A stretch of DNA of 64,000 bases from Gottfriedia sp002574545 (GTDB lineage: Bacteria; Bacillota; Bacilli; Bacillales; Bacillaceae_G): NCBI GenBank assembly GCA_052180195.1, contig CP197469.1; one strand, given 5' to 3'. Shown in pieces: positions 1-9,645 of this stretch. Within the stretch, counting starts at the first letter, position 1. Each line of letters starts with the position of its first letter. The position numbers and the translations under genes were made by a program. The notes below the pieces were generated by a model. It searched no databases and was not told the origin of the DNA. It saw only the letters and a program-made list of their open reading frames with translations.

Positions 1-101
1 AGTAGTTTCACTTCAGCATTCACTTCTCCGTTTAGAGTTGCATCAAGAATGGCTTGAAAGTTACTGCCATTACCTGAAGCAAATACGGCAATCTTCTTCA
101 T
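1..101 (-). CDS. purN: Phosphoribosylglycinamide formyltransferase, N-terminal part only (runs off the window)
   Basis: PurN transfers a formyl group from 10-formyl-THF to GAR in purine synthesis. Only the first ~33 codons are inside the window. They read MKKIAVFASGNGSNFQAI, the family N-terminus with the nucleotide-binding SGNGSNF motif. The ATG overlaps the purM stop by one base (TAATG), so translation is probably coupled. It continues the purine operon to the left; purH and purD would be expected beyond the edge by analogy with Bacillus. Confidence 0.93.
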   Translation of the reverse strand, partial: MKKIAVFASGNGSNFQAILDATLNGEVNAEVKL

Positions 102-1138
102 TACAGAGAACCTCCACCAAAGGTTACACCTTCACCTGCTTTTGTTCTTCCGATAATAAATACTTTTTCACCGTCTTCTTCTAATAGTTTAATCGTGTCA
201 TGTAAGTTCTCTTCACTAACAGCAAGAACCATACCAATTCCCATATTAAAAATATTAAACATTTCTTCGCGCTTCAATTCACCAATCTCTTCTAATAAAT
301 CAAAGATTGGTTGGATTGGCCATGAACCGTAATCAATTTCTGCACCAATTCCTTCTGGTAGCATTCTAGGAATATTTTCAATAAACCCACCACCAGTAAT
401 ATGTGCCATACCTTTTACTTCAAACTTTTTAAGGACATTTAAGATTGGTTTTACATAAATTTTAGTTGGACGAAGTAGTTCTTCGCCTAAAGTATGACCT
501 AATTTCTCAATGTGTTGATCAAGCGTTAAGCCACCTTTTTCTAATAAAACCTTACGAACTAGAGAATAACCATTACTATGGATCCCATTTGATGAAATTC
601 CTAGTAAGATATCTCCTTCTTTAATGCTTTGTCCTGTTACAAGCTTCGGTTTGTCAACAATCCCTACTGCAAAACCAGCAATATCATATTCATCCTCTGG
701 ATACATACCAGGCATTTCTGCAGTTTCTCCACCAACTAATGAGCAGCCTGCTTGAACGCAACCATCAGATACACCTTTTACAATTTGTTCAATTCGTTCA
801 GGTACAGCCTTGCCAACTGCTAAGTAATCTAGGAAAAATAAAGGCTCCGCACCTTGAACCACAATATCATTCACACACATCGCGACTGCATCAATGCCAA
901 TCGTATCGTGACGGTCCATTTGGAAAGCTAATTTTAATTTTGTTCCTACTCCATCTGTACCTGATACAAGAACTGGTTCTTTATAGTTGAATTTGGAAAG
1001 ATCAAACATTCCTCCAAATCCGCCTAATCCACCAAGAACTTCTTGACGCATTGTTTTTTGAACGTGTTTTTTCATTCTGTTCACTGCTTCATAGCCAGCT
1101 TCGATATCTACTCCAGCTTGTTTATATGCATTCGCCAT
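101..1138 (-). CDS. purM: Phosphoribosylformylglycinamidine cyclo-ligase (AIR synthetase)
   Basis: ATP-dependent ring closure of FGAM to AIR, the fifth step of purine synthesis, in the cytoplasm. The protein is 345 aa from the chosen start (MANAYKQAGVDIEAGYEAV). It carries the glycine-rich GGLGGFGGMFDL segment, the VSGTDGVGTKLKLAF ATP-site motif and the GGETAEMPG motif. The ATG at 1138 follows an AAAGGGG ribosome site, whereas an upstream in-frame TTG would add 13 residues with no family counterpart. It lies 77 bp after purF and overlaps the start of purN by one base. Length and motifs are ordinary for Bacillus PurM. Confidence 0.97.
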   Translation of the reverse strand: MANAYKQAGVDIEAGYEAVNRMKKHVQKTMRQEVLGGLGGFGGMFDLSKFNYKEPVLVSGTDGVGTKLKLAFQMDRHDTIGIDAVAMCVNDIVVQGAEPLFFLDYLAVGKAVPERIEQIVKGVSDGCVQAGCSLVGGETAEMPGMYPEDEYDIAGFAVGIVDKPKLVTGQSIKEGDILLGISSNGIHSNGYSLVRKVLLEKGGLTLDQHIEKLGHTLGEELLRPTKIYVKPILNVLKKFEVKGMAHITGGGFIENIPRMLPEGIGAEIDYGSWPIQPIFDLLEEIGELKREEMFNIFNMGIGMVLAVSEENLHDTIKLLEEDGEKVFIIGRTKAGEGVTFGGGSL

Positions 1139-1215
1139 GTGATGATTTCCCCTTTCAGTCCTTATGAATAGATTCAATTGAAAAGAGGCGGCGACTGCTC
1201 ACCGCCTCGATTTTT

Positions 1216-2628
1216 TTAATTATGAGAATGTACTAATTCATTTTCATCATAGATTACTGTTGGATACTTCCCTGTAAAGCATGCAGTACATTGACCTCTA
1301 TTTGGTCCCTCATGATTTCTACCAATAGCATTTAGTAATCCTTCTAGACTAATAAATTCTAATGAATCTGCACCAATTTCTTCGCAAATTTCTTCTATTG
1401 TATTAGTTGCTGCAATTAACTCTTCTCTTGTAGAAGTGTCAATACCGTAATAGCATGGATTTTTCAATGGTGGTGCACCAATACGAACATGAACTTCACT
1501 TGCACCTGCATCACGTAACATTTGTACGATTCGGCGGCTTGTAGTTCCACGAACGATTGAATCATCTACCATTACTACACGTTTCCCCTCAACGATCGAA
1601 CGTACTGGAGAAAGTTTCATTTTAACCCCTTGCTCTCTAAGTTCTTGAGAAGGTTGAATAAATGTACGACCAACATAGCGATTTTTAATCAATCCAAGTT
1701 CATATGGAATACCAGATTCTTCTGCGTAACCAACTGCTGCTGAAATACTTGAATCAGGAACACCAATTACTACATCTGCCTCAACAGGAGCTTCTTTAGC
1801 TAATACACGCCCCATATTTTTACGTGCAGCATGAACATTGATATTGTCAATATTGCTATCAGGACGAGAGAAATAAATATATTCCATACTACAAATTGTG
1901 TGATTAACTGAAGAAGTAAACTGATCAGTTTCCACTCCTTTGTCTGAAATAATCAGTAATTCTCCCGGATTAATATCTCGGATATATTTTGCTCCGACTA
2001 CATCAAATGCGCACGTCTCTGAAGCTACTACATAAGCGTCACCTAGTTTAGCTAACGCCAATGGTCTAAAGCCATTAGGATCTAGTGCAACATACATTGC
2101 ATCTTTTGTAAGAACTAAGTAAGCGTAAGCTCCTTTGATCATATTTAAAGATGCTTTAATGCTATCCTTTAATGGAGCAGAACCGTTACGTTTAATTAAA
2201 TGAGCAAGTACTTCAGTATCAGAAGTCGTTTGAAAAATACTTCCTTGCATCTCTAAATCTTTACGTAATCTTGAAGCATTTACTAAATTACCATTATGAG
2301 CAAGAGCTATGCTTCCAGTATGCGATTGGAATAGTAGAGGCTGAACGTTTTCATATCCGCCTCCGCCTGCAGTTGCATAACGAACATGACCAATAGCAGC
2401 TTTTCCGTGTAAATCATTTAATTGACCTTTACTGAAAACTTCTGTTATTAAACCAAGTCCTTTTGCACCTTCAAGCTCATTTCCATTCGTTACAACAATT
2501 CCAGCTCCTTCTTGGCCTCTATGTTGTAAACTATGAAGACCATAGTAGGAGATTTGGGCAGCATCAGTATGCCCCCAAATTCCAAATATTCCACACTCTT
2601 CGTTTAGTCCTTTTATTTCAGCAAGCAT
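1216..2628 (-). CDS. purF: Amidophosphoribosyltransferase (glutamine PRPP amidotransferase)
   Basis: First committed step of purine synthesis: PRPP + glutamine to phosphoribosylamine. From the start at 2628 the N-terminus is MLAEIKGLNEEC, which leaves Cys12 as the N-terminal nucleophile after removal of an 11-residue propeptide, as in B. subtilis. Cysteines in SICSMEY, NPCYYGID and GQCTACF match the four ligands of the [4Fe-4S] cluster of the Bacillus enzyme. The PRPP-binding loop VVMVDDSIVRGTTS is present. The start lies inside the end of purL (16-bp overlap). An in-frame start six codons upstream would lengthen the propeptide and is less likely. Confidence 0.97.
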   Translation of the reverse strand: MLAEIKGLNEECGIFGIWGHTDAAQISYYGLHSLQHRGQEGAGIVVTNGNELEGAKGLGLITEVFSKGQLNDLHGKAAIGHVRYATAGGGGYENVQPLLFQSHTGSIALAHNGNLVNASRLRKDLEMQGSIFQTTSDTEVLAHLIKRNGSAPLKDSIKASLNMIKGAYAYLVLTKDAMYVALDPNGFRPLALAKLGDAYVVASETCAFDVVGAKYIRDINPGELLIISDKGVETDQFTSSVNHTICSMEYIYFSRPDSNIDNINVHAARKNMGRVLAKEAPVEADVVIGVPDSSISAAVGYAEESGIPYELGLIKNRYVGRTFIQPSQELREQGVKMKLSPVRSIVEGKRVVMVDDSIVRGTTSRRIVQMLRDAGASEVHVRIGAPPLKNPCYYGIDTSTREELIAATNTIEEICEEIGADSLEFISLEGLLNAIGRNHEGPNRGQCTACFTGKYPTVIYDENELVHSHN

Positions 2629-4832
2629 GGGATCGCCTCTTTCCAAGACTGTTTCAGTTCCTCAACTGAAGCATGAAGAACTGTTTCATTGTTTTCATTA
2701 CGAACTGTTACTGATGTTTCTTCTGTAACTGTACCGATTAACTTTGCATCTACTAATGCTTCGAATTGTTCTTTATGTTCAGGTTTAACTGAAAGTAAGA
2801 AACGTGATTGAGTTTCACTAAATAATGAAACAACTTCATTTCCTTCGATTGTAATAGTTGCACCCACTTCTGACGGACCAAATGTGCTTTCTGCAATCGC
2901 TACAGCTAAACCACCTTCAGAAATATCATGTGCTGAAGCAACTACACCTGCTTGGATAGCAGCAAGAATTTGCTCTTGGCGACTAGATTCAACAGCTAAA
3001 TCAATGCTTGGTGCTTTACCAAAGATTTTGCCATTTAATAATTTTTGAAGCTCACTTCCACCGAATTCAGCTTCTGCATTACCGATTACATAAATTAAAT
3101 CGCCAGCAGTTTTAAAGTTTTGAGTTGTGATATGATCAACATCTTCAATTAGACCTACCATACCTACTACAGGAGTTGGGTAAATTGCTTCACCATTTGT
3201 TTCGTTATATAATGATACGTTACCACCGATTACTGGAGTACTTAATACATTACAAGCTTCACTCATACCATCTGTTGCTTTTTCTAACTGCCAGAAAATC
3301 TCAGGTTTTTCAGGATTTCCGAAGTTTAAGCAATCTGTAATTGCAAGAGGACGTGCTCCTGAACAAATTACATTACGTGCTGCTTCTGCTACTGCAATTT
3401 TCCCACCAACTTCAGGATCTAAATATAAGTAGCGTGCATTACAGTCAGTTGTCATTGCTAGAGCTTTTTTAGTATCACGAATTCTGATTACTGCAGCATC
3501 AGAACCTGGAGCAACTACTGTATTTGTACGAACCATATAATCATACTGACCGTAAACCCACTCTTTGCTTGCGATTGTAGGTTGAGAAAGTAATTGTTTT
3601 AACGTTTCTTTTGAATCATTAATTTCAGGAATATAGTTTTCCATCGCTTGGAACTCACCATAATATGCTGGTTCAGTTGATGGTTTATGATATACAGGTG
3701 CCTCTTCAGCAAGAGCATCTACAGGTAATTCAGCTACAACCTCACCTTTATGAAGTAAGCGAAGCATCTTATCGTCAGTAACACGGCCTACAGATACTGC
3801 ATGTAGATCATACTTTTCAAATAAGTCTACGATTTCTTGCTCTCTGCCTTTTTCTACAACTAATAACATACGTTCTTGTGATTCTGAAAGCATCATTTCG
3901 TAAGCTGTCATACCAGCTTCACGTTGTGGAACTAAATCAAGATTCATCTCAATTCCCATTCCAGCTTTTGAAGCCATTTCAGCAGATGAAGATGTTAATC
4001 CAGCTGCACCCATATCTTGAATACCAACAAGAGCGTCATTTTGAACTACTTCTAAACATGCTTCAAGTAATAACTTCTCCATAAATGGATCGCCTACTTG
4101 TACCGCTGGACGTTTCTCATCAGATGCATCAGATAACTCTTCAGAAGCAAAAGTTGCACCATGAATTCCATCACGACCAGTTGAAGCACCAACATACATT
4201 ACTGTATTTCCAGCACCATGCGCTTGACCTTTTTTGATGTCTTTATGATTAATTAATCCAACACACATTGCATTTACTAAAGGATTGCCTTCATAACATG
4301 GATCGAAGTTTACTTCTCCACCAACTGTTGGAATACCAATACAGTTTCCATATCCAGCAATACCTGCAACTACTTCTTCAAATAAATACTTAACTCTTGG
4401 CGTTTCTAATTCACCGAAGCGTAAAGAATTTAGAAGTGCAACAGGACGTGCTCCCATTGAAAATACGTCACGAATAATTCCACCTACACCAGTTGCAGCA
4501 CCTTGGTATGGTTCAATTGCAGAAGGGTGATTATGGCTTTCGATTTTAAATACTACAGCTTGCTCATCGCCAATATCAACGATACCCGCACCTTCACCTG
4601 GTCCTTGTAAAACATGTTCACCACTTACAGGGAATTTGCGTAATAAAGGCTTTGAGTTTTTATAACTACAATGTTCTGACCACATTACTGAGAATAATCC
4701 AAGCTCTGTATAGTTCGGATTGCGACCAATAATTGATTTGATTAATTGAAACTCTTCATCAGTTAAGCCCATAGTGGCATAAATTCTATCATTTTCAATT
4801 TGAATTGGATTTGGCTCAAGAAGTAACGACAT
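2613..4832 (-). CDS. purL: Phosphoribosylformylglycinamidine synthase, large subunit
   Basis: Synthetase subunit of the three-part FGAM synthase (PurS-PurQ-PurL), using ATP and ammonia from PurQ to convert FGAR to FGAM. At 739 aa it is the small-form PurL of Gram-positives, not the ~1300-aa fused enzyme. It shows SVMWSEHCSYKNSKP near residue 50, the IESHNHPSAIEPYQGAATG motif, and a second AIRS-like half with TTDCNARYLYLDPEVGG. The ATG follows a GGAGGG ribosome site that lies within purQ; the start overlaps purQ by 17 bp and the end overlaps purF by 16 bp. The overlaps suggest coupled translation of the complex. Confidence 0.97.
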   Translation of the reverse strand: MSLLLEPNPIQIENDRIYATMGLTDEEFQLIKSIIGRNPNYTELGLFSVMWSEHCSYKNSKPLLRKFPVSGEHVLQGPGEGAGIVDIGDEQAVVFKIESHNHPSAIEPYQGAATGVGGIIRDVFSMGARPVALLNSLRFGELETPRVKYLFEEVVAGIAGYGNCIGIPTVGGEVNFDPCYEGNPLVNAMCVGLINHKDIKKGQAHGAGNTVMYVGASTGRDGIHGATFASEELSDASDEKRPAVQVGDPFMEKLLLEACLEVVQNDALVGIQDMGAAGLTSSSAEMASKAGMGIEMNLDLVPQREAGMTAYEMMLSESQERMLLVVEKGREQEIVDLFEKYDLHAVSVGRVTDDKMLRLLHKGEVVAELPVDALAEEAPVYHKPSTEPAYYGEFQAMENYIPEINDSKETLKQLLSQPTIASKEWVYGQYDYMVRTNTVVAPGSDAAVIRIRDTKKALAMTTDCNARYLYLDPEVGGKIAVAEAARNVICSGARPLAITDCLNFGNPEKPEIFWQLEKATDGMSEACNVLSTPVIGGNVSLYNETNGEAIYPTPVVGMVGLIEDVDHITTQNFKTAGDLIYVIGNAEAEFGGSELQKLLNGKIFGKAPSIDLAVESSRQEQILAAIQAGVVASAHDISEGGLAVAIAESTFGPSEVGATITIEGNEVVSLFSETQSRFLLSVKPEHKEQFEALVDAKLIGTVTEETSVTVRNENNETVLHASVEELKQSWKEAIPCLLK

Positions 4833-5499
4833 GGTTTTCCCTCCAGTTTCTTACAATTGAACGAAATAGTTGAAGTCCGTCTGCTGAGCCTAATAATGCA
4901 TCAACTGCACGCTCAGGGTGTGGCATCATTCCTAATACATTTCCTTTTTCATTAACAATTCCTGCGATATCATCTAAACTACCATTTGGATTATTTTGAT
5001 AACGGAAAATTATCTGATTATTACTTTTAAGTGCTTCATATGTTTCTTGATCGCAATAGTAATTTCCTTCACCATGTGCGATTGGTACTGTTATTACTTG
5101 ACCTTTTTCATAACCAGTTGTAAACATTGATTCATTGTTTTCAACAACTAGCTCAACAGGCTTACACATAAATTTTAATTTCTCATTACGTCTAAGAGTA
5201 CCTGGTAGTAGACCTGCTTCAGTTAGAATTTGGAATCCGTTACAAACGCCAAATACTGGTTTACCTTCAGCAGCAGCTTTCTTCACGGCATCCATCACGT
5301 TGGCAAAGCCTGCAATTGCGCCAGAGCGTAAGTAATCTCCATATGAGAAGCCACCTGGTAATAAGATACCATCAAATTCATCTAAATTCGTTGAATCATG
5401 CCATACGTATTCTACTTCTTCGCCTAACTCATCTTTGATTGCATGATACATATCAACATCACAATTTGAGCCCGGGAACACAATTACTGCAAACTTCAC
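4816..5499 (-). CDS. purQ: Phosphoribosylformylglycinamidine synthase, glutamine amidotransferase subunit
   Basis: Class I glutaminase that feeds ammonia to PurL in FGAM synthesis. The 227-aa protein begins MKFAVIVFPGSNCDVD and has the catalytic Cys in FGVCNGFQIL and the His/Glu pair in MMPHPERA. The start codon is GTG, placed in a GTGA overlap with the purS stop, so initiation is likely coupled to purS. It overlaps purL by 17 bp. Its length is typical of the stand-alone Bacillus PurQ. Confidence 0.97.
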   Translation of the reverse strand: MKFAVIVFPGSNCDVDMYHAIKDELGEEVEYVWHDSTNLDEFDGILLPGGFSYGDYLRSGAIAGFANVMDAVKKAAAEGKPVFGVCNGFQILTEAGLLPGTLRRNEKLKFMCKPVELVVENNESMFTTGYEKGQVITVPIAHGEGNYYCDQETYEALKSNNQIIFRYQNNPNGSLDDIAGIVNEKGNVLGMMPHPERAVDALLGSADGLQLFRSIVRNWRENHVVTS

Positions 5500-5750
5500 T
5501 GTGCGACTACCTCCTCTACCTCATAACGGTAATCTTCAATTACGATGTTTGCTAATAACTTTTCACACATTTCTTTTACAGTTGTATCTAAATCTGCAAC
5601 ATTTTTATCAATTAATAATTCCATATATTTACCGATACGAACATCTTGAACTTCGCTAAAATTCATGCTGTGAAGTGCGTTTTTAACAGCATTTCCTTGT
5701 GGATCTAAAACACTTTCTCTTAATGTAACGAATACTCTTACTTTGAACAT
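5496..5750 (-). CDS. purS: Phosphoribosylformylglycinamidine synthase, PurS subunit
   Basis: Small 84-aa subunit that bridges PurQ and PurL and helps ammonia channelling. It starts MFKVRVFVTLRESVLDPQG, a strongly conserved PurS N-terminus. It overlaps the purC 3' end by 13 bp and the purQ start by 4 bp (GTGA). No catalytic residues are expected in this family. Confidence 0.96.
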   Translation of the reverse strand: MFKVRVFVTLRESVLDPQGNAVKNALHSMNFSEVQDVRIGKYMELLIDKNVADLDTTVKEMCEKLLANIVIEDYRYEVEEVVAQ

Positions 5751-6460
5751 GATAATCCCCCTAAGCGTTTTAAAATTTCTTCGTATCCATCTGTTAAGTT
5801 ACCTAAATCTCTACGGAATACATCTTTATCAAATTTCGCGTTTGTCTCTTTATCCCATAATCGGCAAGTATCTGGTGAAATCTCATCTGCTAACAAAATT
5901 GTTCCATCATTTAATTTGCCAAACTCTAATTTAAAATCAACTAATCGAACATTACATGCATCAAACTGTTCTACTAGTACATCATTAACACGGAGAGCAA
6001 TCTCTTTAATTGTTTCAAGTTCTTCTGGTGTTGCTAGTTTAAGTGCAGCGATATGATCTTCATTAATAATTGGATCACCTAAATCATCACGTTTGTAATA
6101 AAACTCAATGATTGGCTTTTCTAACTTAACTCCCTCATCTAATCCCATGCGTTTCGATAAGCTACCAGCAATGATATTTCTAACAACTACTTCAATTGGT
6201 ATAATTGTTACTCGTTTTACAAGTTGTTCAAGTTCTGATGTTTTTTCTACGAAATGAGATGCAATACCTGATTCCATTAACTTTGAAAATAGTAAACTAG
6301 TAATTGCATTATTCAAGCGACCTTTTCCAGCAATCTCTGCTTTCTTTTCACCGTTAAATGCAGTTGCTGAATCTTTGTATACAACTCTTACAATTTCAGG
6401 ATTCTCAGTTGAGAAAATTCTTTTTGCTTTTCCCTCATACAACATTACTTGCTCTGCCAT
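5738..6460 (-). CDS. purC: SAICAR synthase
   Basis: ATP-dependent coupling of aspartate to CAIR giving SAICAR. The 240-aa protein has LYEGKAKRIF at the N-terminus, VVYKDSATAFNGEKK, the VVVRNIIAGS substrate motif and ISPDTCRLWDK near the C-terminus. I place the start at 6460 (MAEQVMLYEGK) because GGGAGG lies 10 bp upstream; an ATG six codons earlier would overlap that ribosome site. It is separated from purB by a 117-bp gap that holds a perfect stem-loop, the only sizeable gap from purE to purF. Confidence 0.96.
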   Translation of the reverse strand: MAEQVMLYEGKAKRIFSTENPEIVRVVYKDSATAFNGEKKAEIAGKGRLNNAITSLLFSKLMESGIASHFVEKTSELEQLVKRVTIIPIEVVVRNIIAGSLSKRMGLDEGVKLEKPIIEFYYKRDDLGDPIINEDHIAALKLATPEELETIKEIALRVNDVLVEQFDACNVRLVDFKLEFGKLNDGTILLADEISPDTCRLWDKETNAKFDKDVFRRDLGNLTDGYEEILKRLGGLSCSK

Positions 6461-6527
6461 GCTAACAATGCCTCCCATATCCTCATTTAAACACCCAATA
6501 GAATTTATGCTTTTTTAAGTTATTTGA

Positions 6528-6571
6528 ATTGTTTGGCTAAGAGTTTATTTCTCTAATCTTAGCCAAACAAT
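6528..6571 (-). other. Intercistronic stem-loop between purB and purC
   Basis: Two perfect 15-bp arms (ATTGTTTGGCTAAGA at 6528-6542 and its complement at 6557-6571) flank a 14-nt loop. In the direction of transcription it follows purB and precedes purC. No U-tract follows it, so it is not a standard terminator. A role in RNA processing or in protecting the upstream segment is inferred. Confidence 0.7.
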
Positions 6572-6577
6572 CATTTA

Positions 6578-7873
6578 TTAATTTAATCCTAAGCGTTCAA
6601 AAATTGTATCGACTTGACTTAAGTGATAGCTGTAGTCAAAGCAATCATTAATTTCTTCTTGAGATAATAAAGAAGTAATTTTTTCTTCTGCTTCTACAAG
6701 CTCTTTAAACTGTACTTGAGTTTCCCATGCTTCCATTGCTTTTGGTTGAACAGTGTCATAAGCTTCTTCACGTGACATTCCTTTTTCAATTAAAGCAAGT
6801 AGTACACGTTGAGAATAAATTAATCCGTAAGTACGATCCATATTACGTTTCATATTCTCAGGGAAAACTGTAAGGTTTTTAACAATATTTCCAAATCGAT
6901 TTAACATGTAATTTAAAAGTATTGTTGCATCCGGTAAGATAATTCTTTCCGCAGATGAATGTGAGATATCTCTTTCATGCCAAAGTGATACATTTTCATA
7001 AGCCGTTACCATATGACCTCTAATTACACGAGCTAAACCTGTCATATTTTCAGATCCGATTGGATTACGTTTATGAGGCATTGCAGATGAACCTTTTTGA
7101 CCTTTTGCAAAGAATTCTTCAACTTCACGTGTTTCACTTTTTTGTAATCCACGTACTTCAGTTGCAAACTTTTCAATTGAAGTTGCAATTAAAGATAGTG
7201 TTGCCATGTAATGAGCATGACGATCACGTTGTAAAGTTTGAGTTGAAATTGGAGCTGCTTGAATCCCTAACTTTTCACAAACATATTGTTCAACAAAAGG
7301 AGGAATATTCGCGTATGTTCCAACTGCGCCTGAGATTTTACCTACTCGAACTGATTCAACCGCATTCTTGAATCGCTCTAAGTTACGTTTCATTTCTTCA
7401 GTCCATAAAGCAAGTTTTAATCCAAAAGTAGTTGGTTCTGCATGTACACCGTGAGTACGTCCCATCATTACTGTGTACTTATGTTCTTTAGCTTTCGTTT
7501 CAAGAATTCCAATGAAGTTCTCTAAATCTTTTAATAAGATGTCATTTGCCTGACGTAATAAGTATGAAAGTGCTGTGTCTACTACATCAGTTGAAGTTAA
7601 GCCATAATGTACCCATTTACGCTCATCGCCTAGAGTTTCAGAAACTGCACGTGTAAATGCAACTACATCATGACGTGTTTCTTTTTCAATTTCATAAATT
7701 CGATTTATATCGAAAGAAGCTTTTTCACGTAACACTTTTACGTCTTCTTTAGGAATATCTCCTAATTCAGCCCATGCTTCACATGCTAAGATTTCAACTT
7801 CTAACCAAGCTTTAAATTTGTTTTCTTCTGTCCAAATTGCTGCCATTTCTGGGCGTGAATAACGTTCAATCAT
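6578..7873 (-). CDS. purB: Adenylosuccinate lyase
   Basis: Cleaves SAICAR to AICAR plus fumarate and adenylosuccinate to AMP plus fumarate, so it serves both IMP synthesis and AMP formation. The 431-aa protein begins MIERYSRPEMAAIW and carries the fumarase/aspartase-superfamily signature GSSAMPHKRNPI with the flexible catalytic serine loop. VHYGLTSTDVVDT and MGRTHGVHAEPTTFG are further active-site segments. The ATG at 7873 has GGAGG seven bases upstream and overlaps the purK stop as ATGA. Confidence 0.97.
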   Translation of the reverse strand: MIERYSRPEMAAIWTEENKFKAWLEVEILACEAWAELGDIPKEDVKVLREKASFDINRIYEIEKETRHDVVAFTRAVSETLGDERKWVHYGLTSTDVVDTALSYLLRQANDILLKDLENFIGILETKAKEHKYTVMMGRTHGVHAEPTTFGLKLALWTEEMKRNLERFKNAVESVRVGKISGAVGTYANIPPFVEQYVCEKLGIQAAPISTQTLQRDRHAHYMATLSLIATSIEKFATEVRGLQKSETREVEEFFAKGQKGSSAMPHKRNPIGSENMTGLARVIRGHMVTAYENVSLWHERDISHSSAERIILPDATILLNYMLNRFGNIVKNLTVFPENMKRNMDRTYGLIYSQRVLLALIEKGMSREEAYDTVQPKAMEAWETQVQFKELVEAEEKITSLLSQEEINDCFDYSYHLSQVDTIFERLGLN

Positions 7874-9018
7874 ATTTTTACCTCCACCGGGCTTTGATTC
7901 CAAATCCCTAACTGTTGTACTTTTTGCATCGCTAGTTCTGTTGATGCTGCCATTATATTAATATGTCCCATTTTACGGCCTTTTTTGCTTTCTTCTTTAC
8001 CATAAAGATGGACATTTAATGTACTATCATTTTGCATTACATTCAATACATCTTCAACATGTTCACCTAATATATTCACCATTACAACTGGTTTTAGTAA
8101 TTCCGTGTTACCTAATGGTAAATTACAAACAGCTCGAATATGCTGCTTAAACTGTGAAGTTTCAACTGCCTCCATCGTATAATGTCCTGTATTATGTGGA
8201 CGCGGAGCTAATTCATTAATATAAACCTGCTCATCTTCTGTTACAAATAACTCAATTGCTAATACACCTACAAGATGAAATGAGCTAGCTACTTTTTTTG
8301 CATAGTTCTCAGCTGTTTCTATTACTAATTTTGAGGTATTTGCTGGTACAGATGAAGTATGCAGAATTTGATTTATATGAACATTTTCTGCGATTGGAAA
8401 CGTACTAACCTCTCCATTACTATTTCTTGCGACAATTATTGACAATTCTTTTACAAAAGGAACCCAGCCCTCAAGAATACATTGCTGTTTTTTTACAAGT
8501 TCTAACGCTTCAACAAAGTCTTCTTCAGATCTTAATACAACTTGCCCTTTTCCGTCATAACCACCAGTTGTCGTTTTCAACACAGCTGGTAAACCTATAT
8601 TCGTAACTGCTTCCGAAAATTGTTCTTCATTTTCAACTAATCGAAATGGAGCAACCTTAATGCCTAAATTTTGAATAGCAGTTTTTTCAGTTAATCTATT
8701 TCTTGTTAGCTTTAATAACTCACTACCTTGAGGTAAATAGGAATGTTCATCTAAATACTCAAGTGCATTTACATCAATATTTTCAAATTCATATGTTATT
8801 ACATCACTTACTTTCGCAAGCTGTTTAATTGCTTCTATATTAGAATACTCAGCTGTAATCTCTATATCAGATACTTGCCCACAAGGTGAGTTTGGAGTAG
8901 GATCTAAAACAGCTATTTTATAGCCCATTTCTTTCGCTGAAAGCGCCATCATTCTTCCAAGTTGGCCTCCCCCGATGATCCCTATTGTTTGTCCTGGTAG
9001 TATTACTTTGTTATTCAT
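7870..9018 (-). CDS. purK: N5-carboxyaminoimidazole ribonucleotide synthetase
   Basis: ATP-grasp enzyme that carboxylates AIR to N5-CAIR. The 382-aa sequence shows the N-terminal GIIGGGQLGRMMALSAKEMGY Rossmann-like motif, the ATP-grasp TTTGGYDGKGQ loop and ELAPRPHNTGHYT near the C-terminus. It overlaps purE upstream and purB downstream by 4 bp each (ATGA), which fits tight coupling. The ribosome site is weak, consistent with re-initiation after purE. Confidence 0.97.
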   Translation of the reverse strand: MNNKVILPGQTIGIIGGGQLGRMMALSAKEMGYKIAVLDPTPNSPCGQVSDIEITAEYSNIEAIKQLAKVSDVITYEFENIDVNALEYLDEHSYLPQGSELLKLTRNRLTEKTAIQNLGIKVAPFRLVENEEQFSEAVTNIGLPAVLKTTTGGYDGKGQVVLRSEEDFVEALELVKKQQCILEGWVPFVKELSIIVARNSNGEVSTFPIAENVHINQILHTSSVPANTSKLVIETAENYAKKVASSFHLVGVLAIELFVTEDEQVYINELAPRPHNTGHYTMEAVETSQFKQHIRAVCNLPLGNTELLKPVVMVNILGEHVEDVLNVMQNDSTLNVHLYGKEESKKGRKMGHINIMAASTELAMQKVQQLGIWNQSPVEVKI

Positions 9019-9500
9019 AATGATTCACTACTTTCTAGAACTTGTTTAGTAGTGTTTTCACGACGAGTTTCTAATGCTAAATAAACGTCTTGATCTTGGA
9101 TACTTAATACTTGAGCTGCAAGTAAGCCTGCATTCGTCGCACCTGCTTTACCAATTGCAACAGTTGCAACAGGTACTCCACCTGGCATTTGTACAATTGA
9201 TAATAATGAATCTAATCCATTTAAAGCTTTTGATTGTACTGGTACACCAATTACTGGAAGTGTCGTTTTTGCTGCTACCATGCCTGGTAAGTGAGCAGCA
9301 CCACCCGCACCTGCAATGATTACTTTAATACCACGTTCTCTAGCTGATTCTGCATACTCAAACATTAAATCTGGTGTACGATGTGCCGAAACAACTCGTT
9401 TCTCATAGCTAATATTTAGCTCATCTAACACATCACAAGCATTTTTCATTGTTTCCCAATCACTTGTACTCCCCATAATGACACCAACTACCGGTTTCAT
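9015..9500 (-). CDS. purE: N5-carboxyaminoimidazole ribonucleotide mutase (AIR carboxylase catalytic subunit)
   Basis: Converts N5-CAIR to CAIR. The 161-aa protein starts MKPVVGVIMGSTSDWETM and has the class I PurE motifs SAHRTPD and AGAGGAAHLPGMVA. It is the first gene of the operon. The ATG at 9500 is chosen because GGGGG precedes it; the alternative five codons upstream would overlap the ribosome site. The ~230-nt leader before it holds the guanine riboswitch and its terminator. Confidence 0.97.
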   Translation of the reverse strand: MKPVVGVIMGSTSDWETMKNACDVLDELNISYEKRVVSAHRTPDLMFEYAESARERGIKVIIAGAGGAAHLPGMVAAKTTLPVIGVPVQSKALNGLDSLLSIVQMPGGVPVATVAIGKAGATNAGLLAAQVLSIQDQDVYLALETRRENTTKQVLESSESL

Positions 9501-9555
9501 CTGCTTTTCCCCCAAGTTTATCGCTATTTTTTTATTTTTTACAATAAATTTCCAA

Positions 9556-9614
9556 CAAAAAACGCCTAAATAGAAATATCCCTCTATGGCGAGAAAGATA
9601 ATCTACTTAGGCGT
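9556..9614 (-). terminator. Riboswitch-controlled terminator in the pur leader
   Basis: On the transcribed strand, ACGCCTAAGTAGA pairs with TCTATTTAGGCGT and a run of U follows. It lies between the purine aptamer and purE, so it is the expression platform: guanine or hypoxanthine binding should favour this hairpin and stop transcription. Confidence 0.88.
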
Positions 9615-9645
9615 ATACTAATAACGTACACGTGTGATTAACTTC

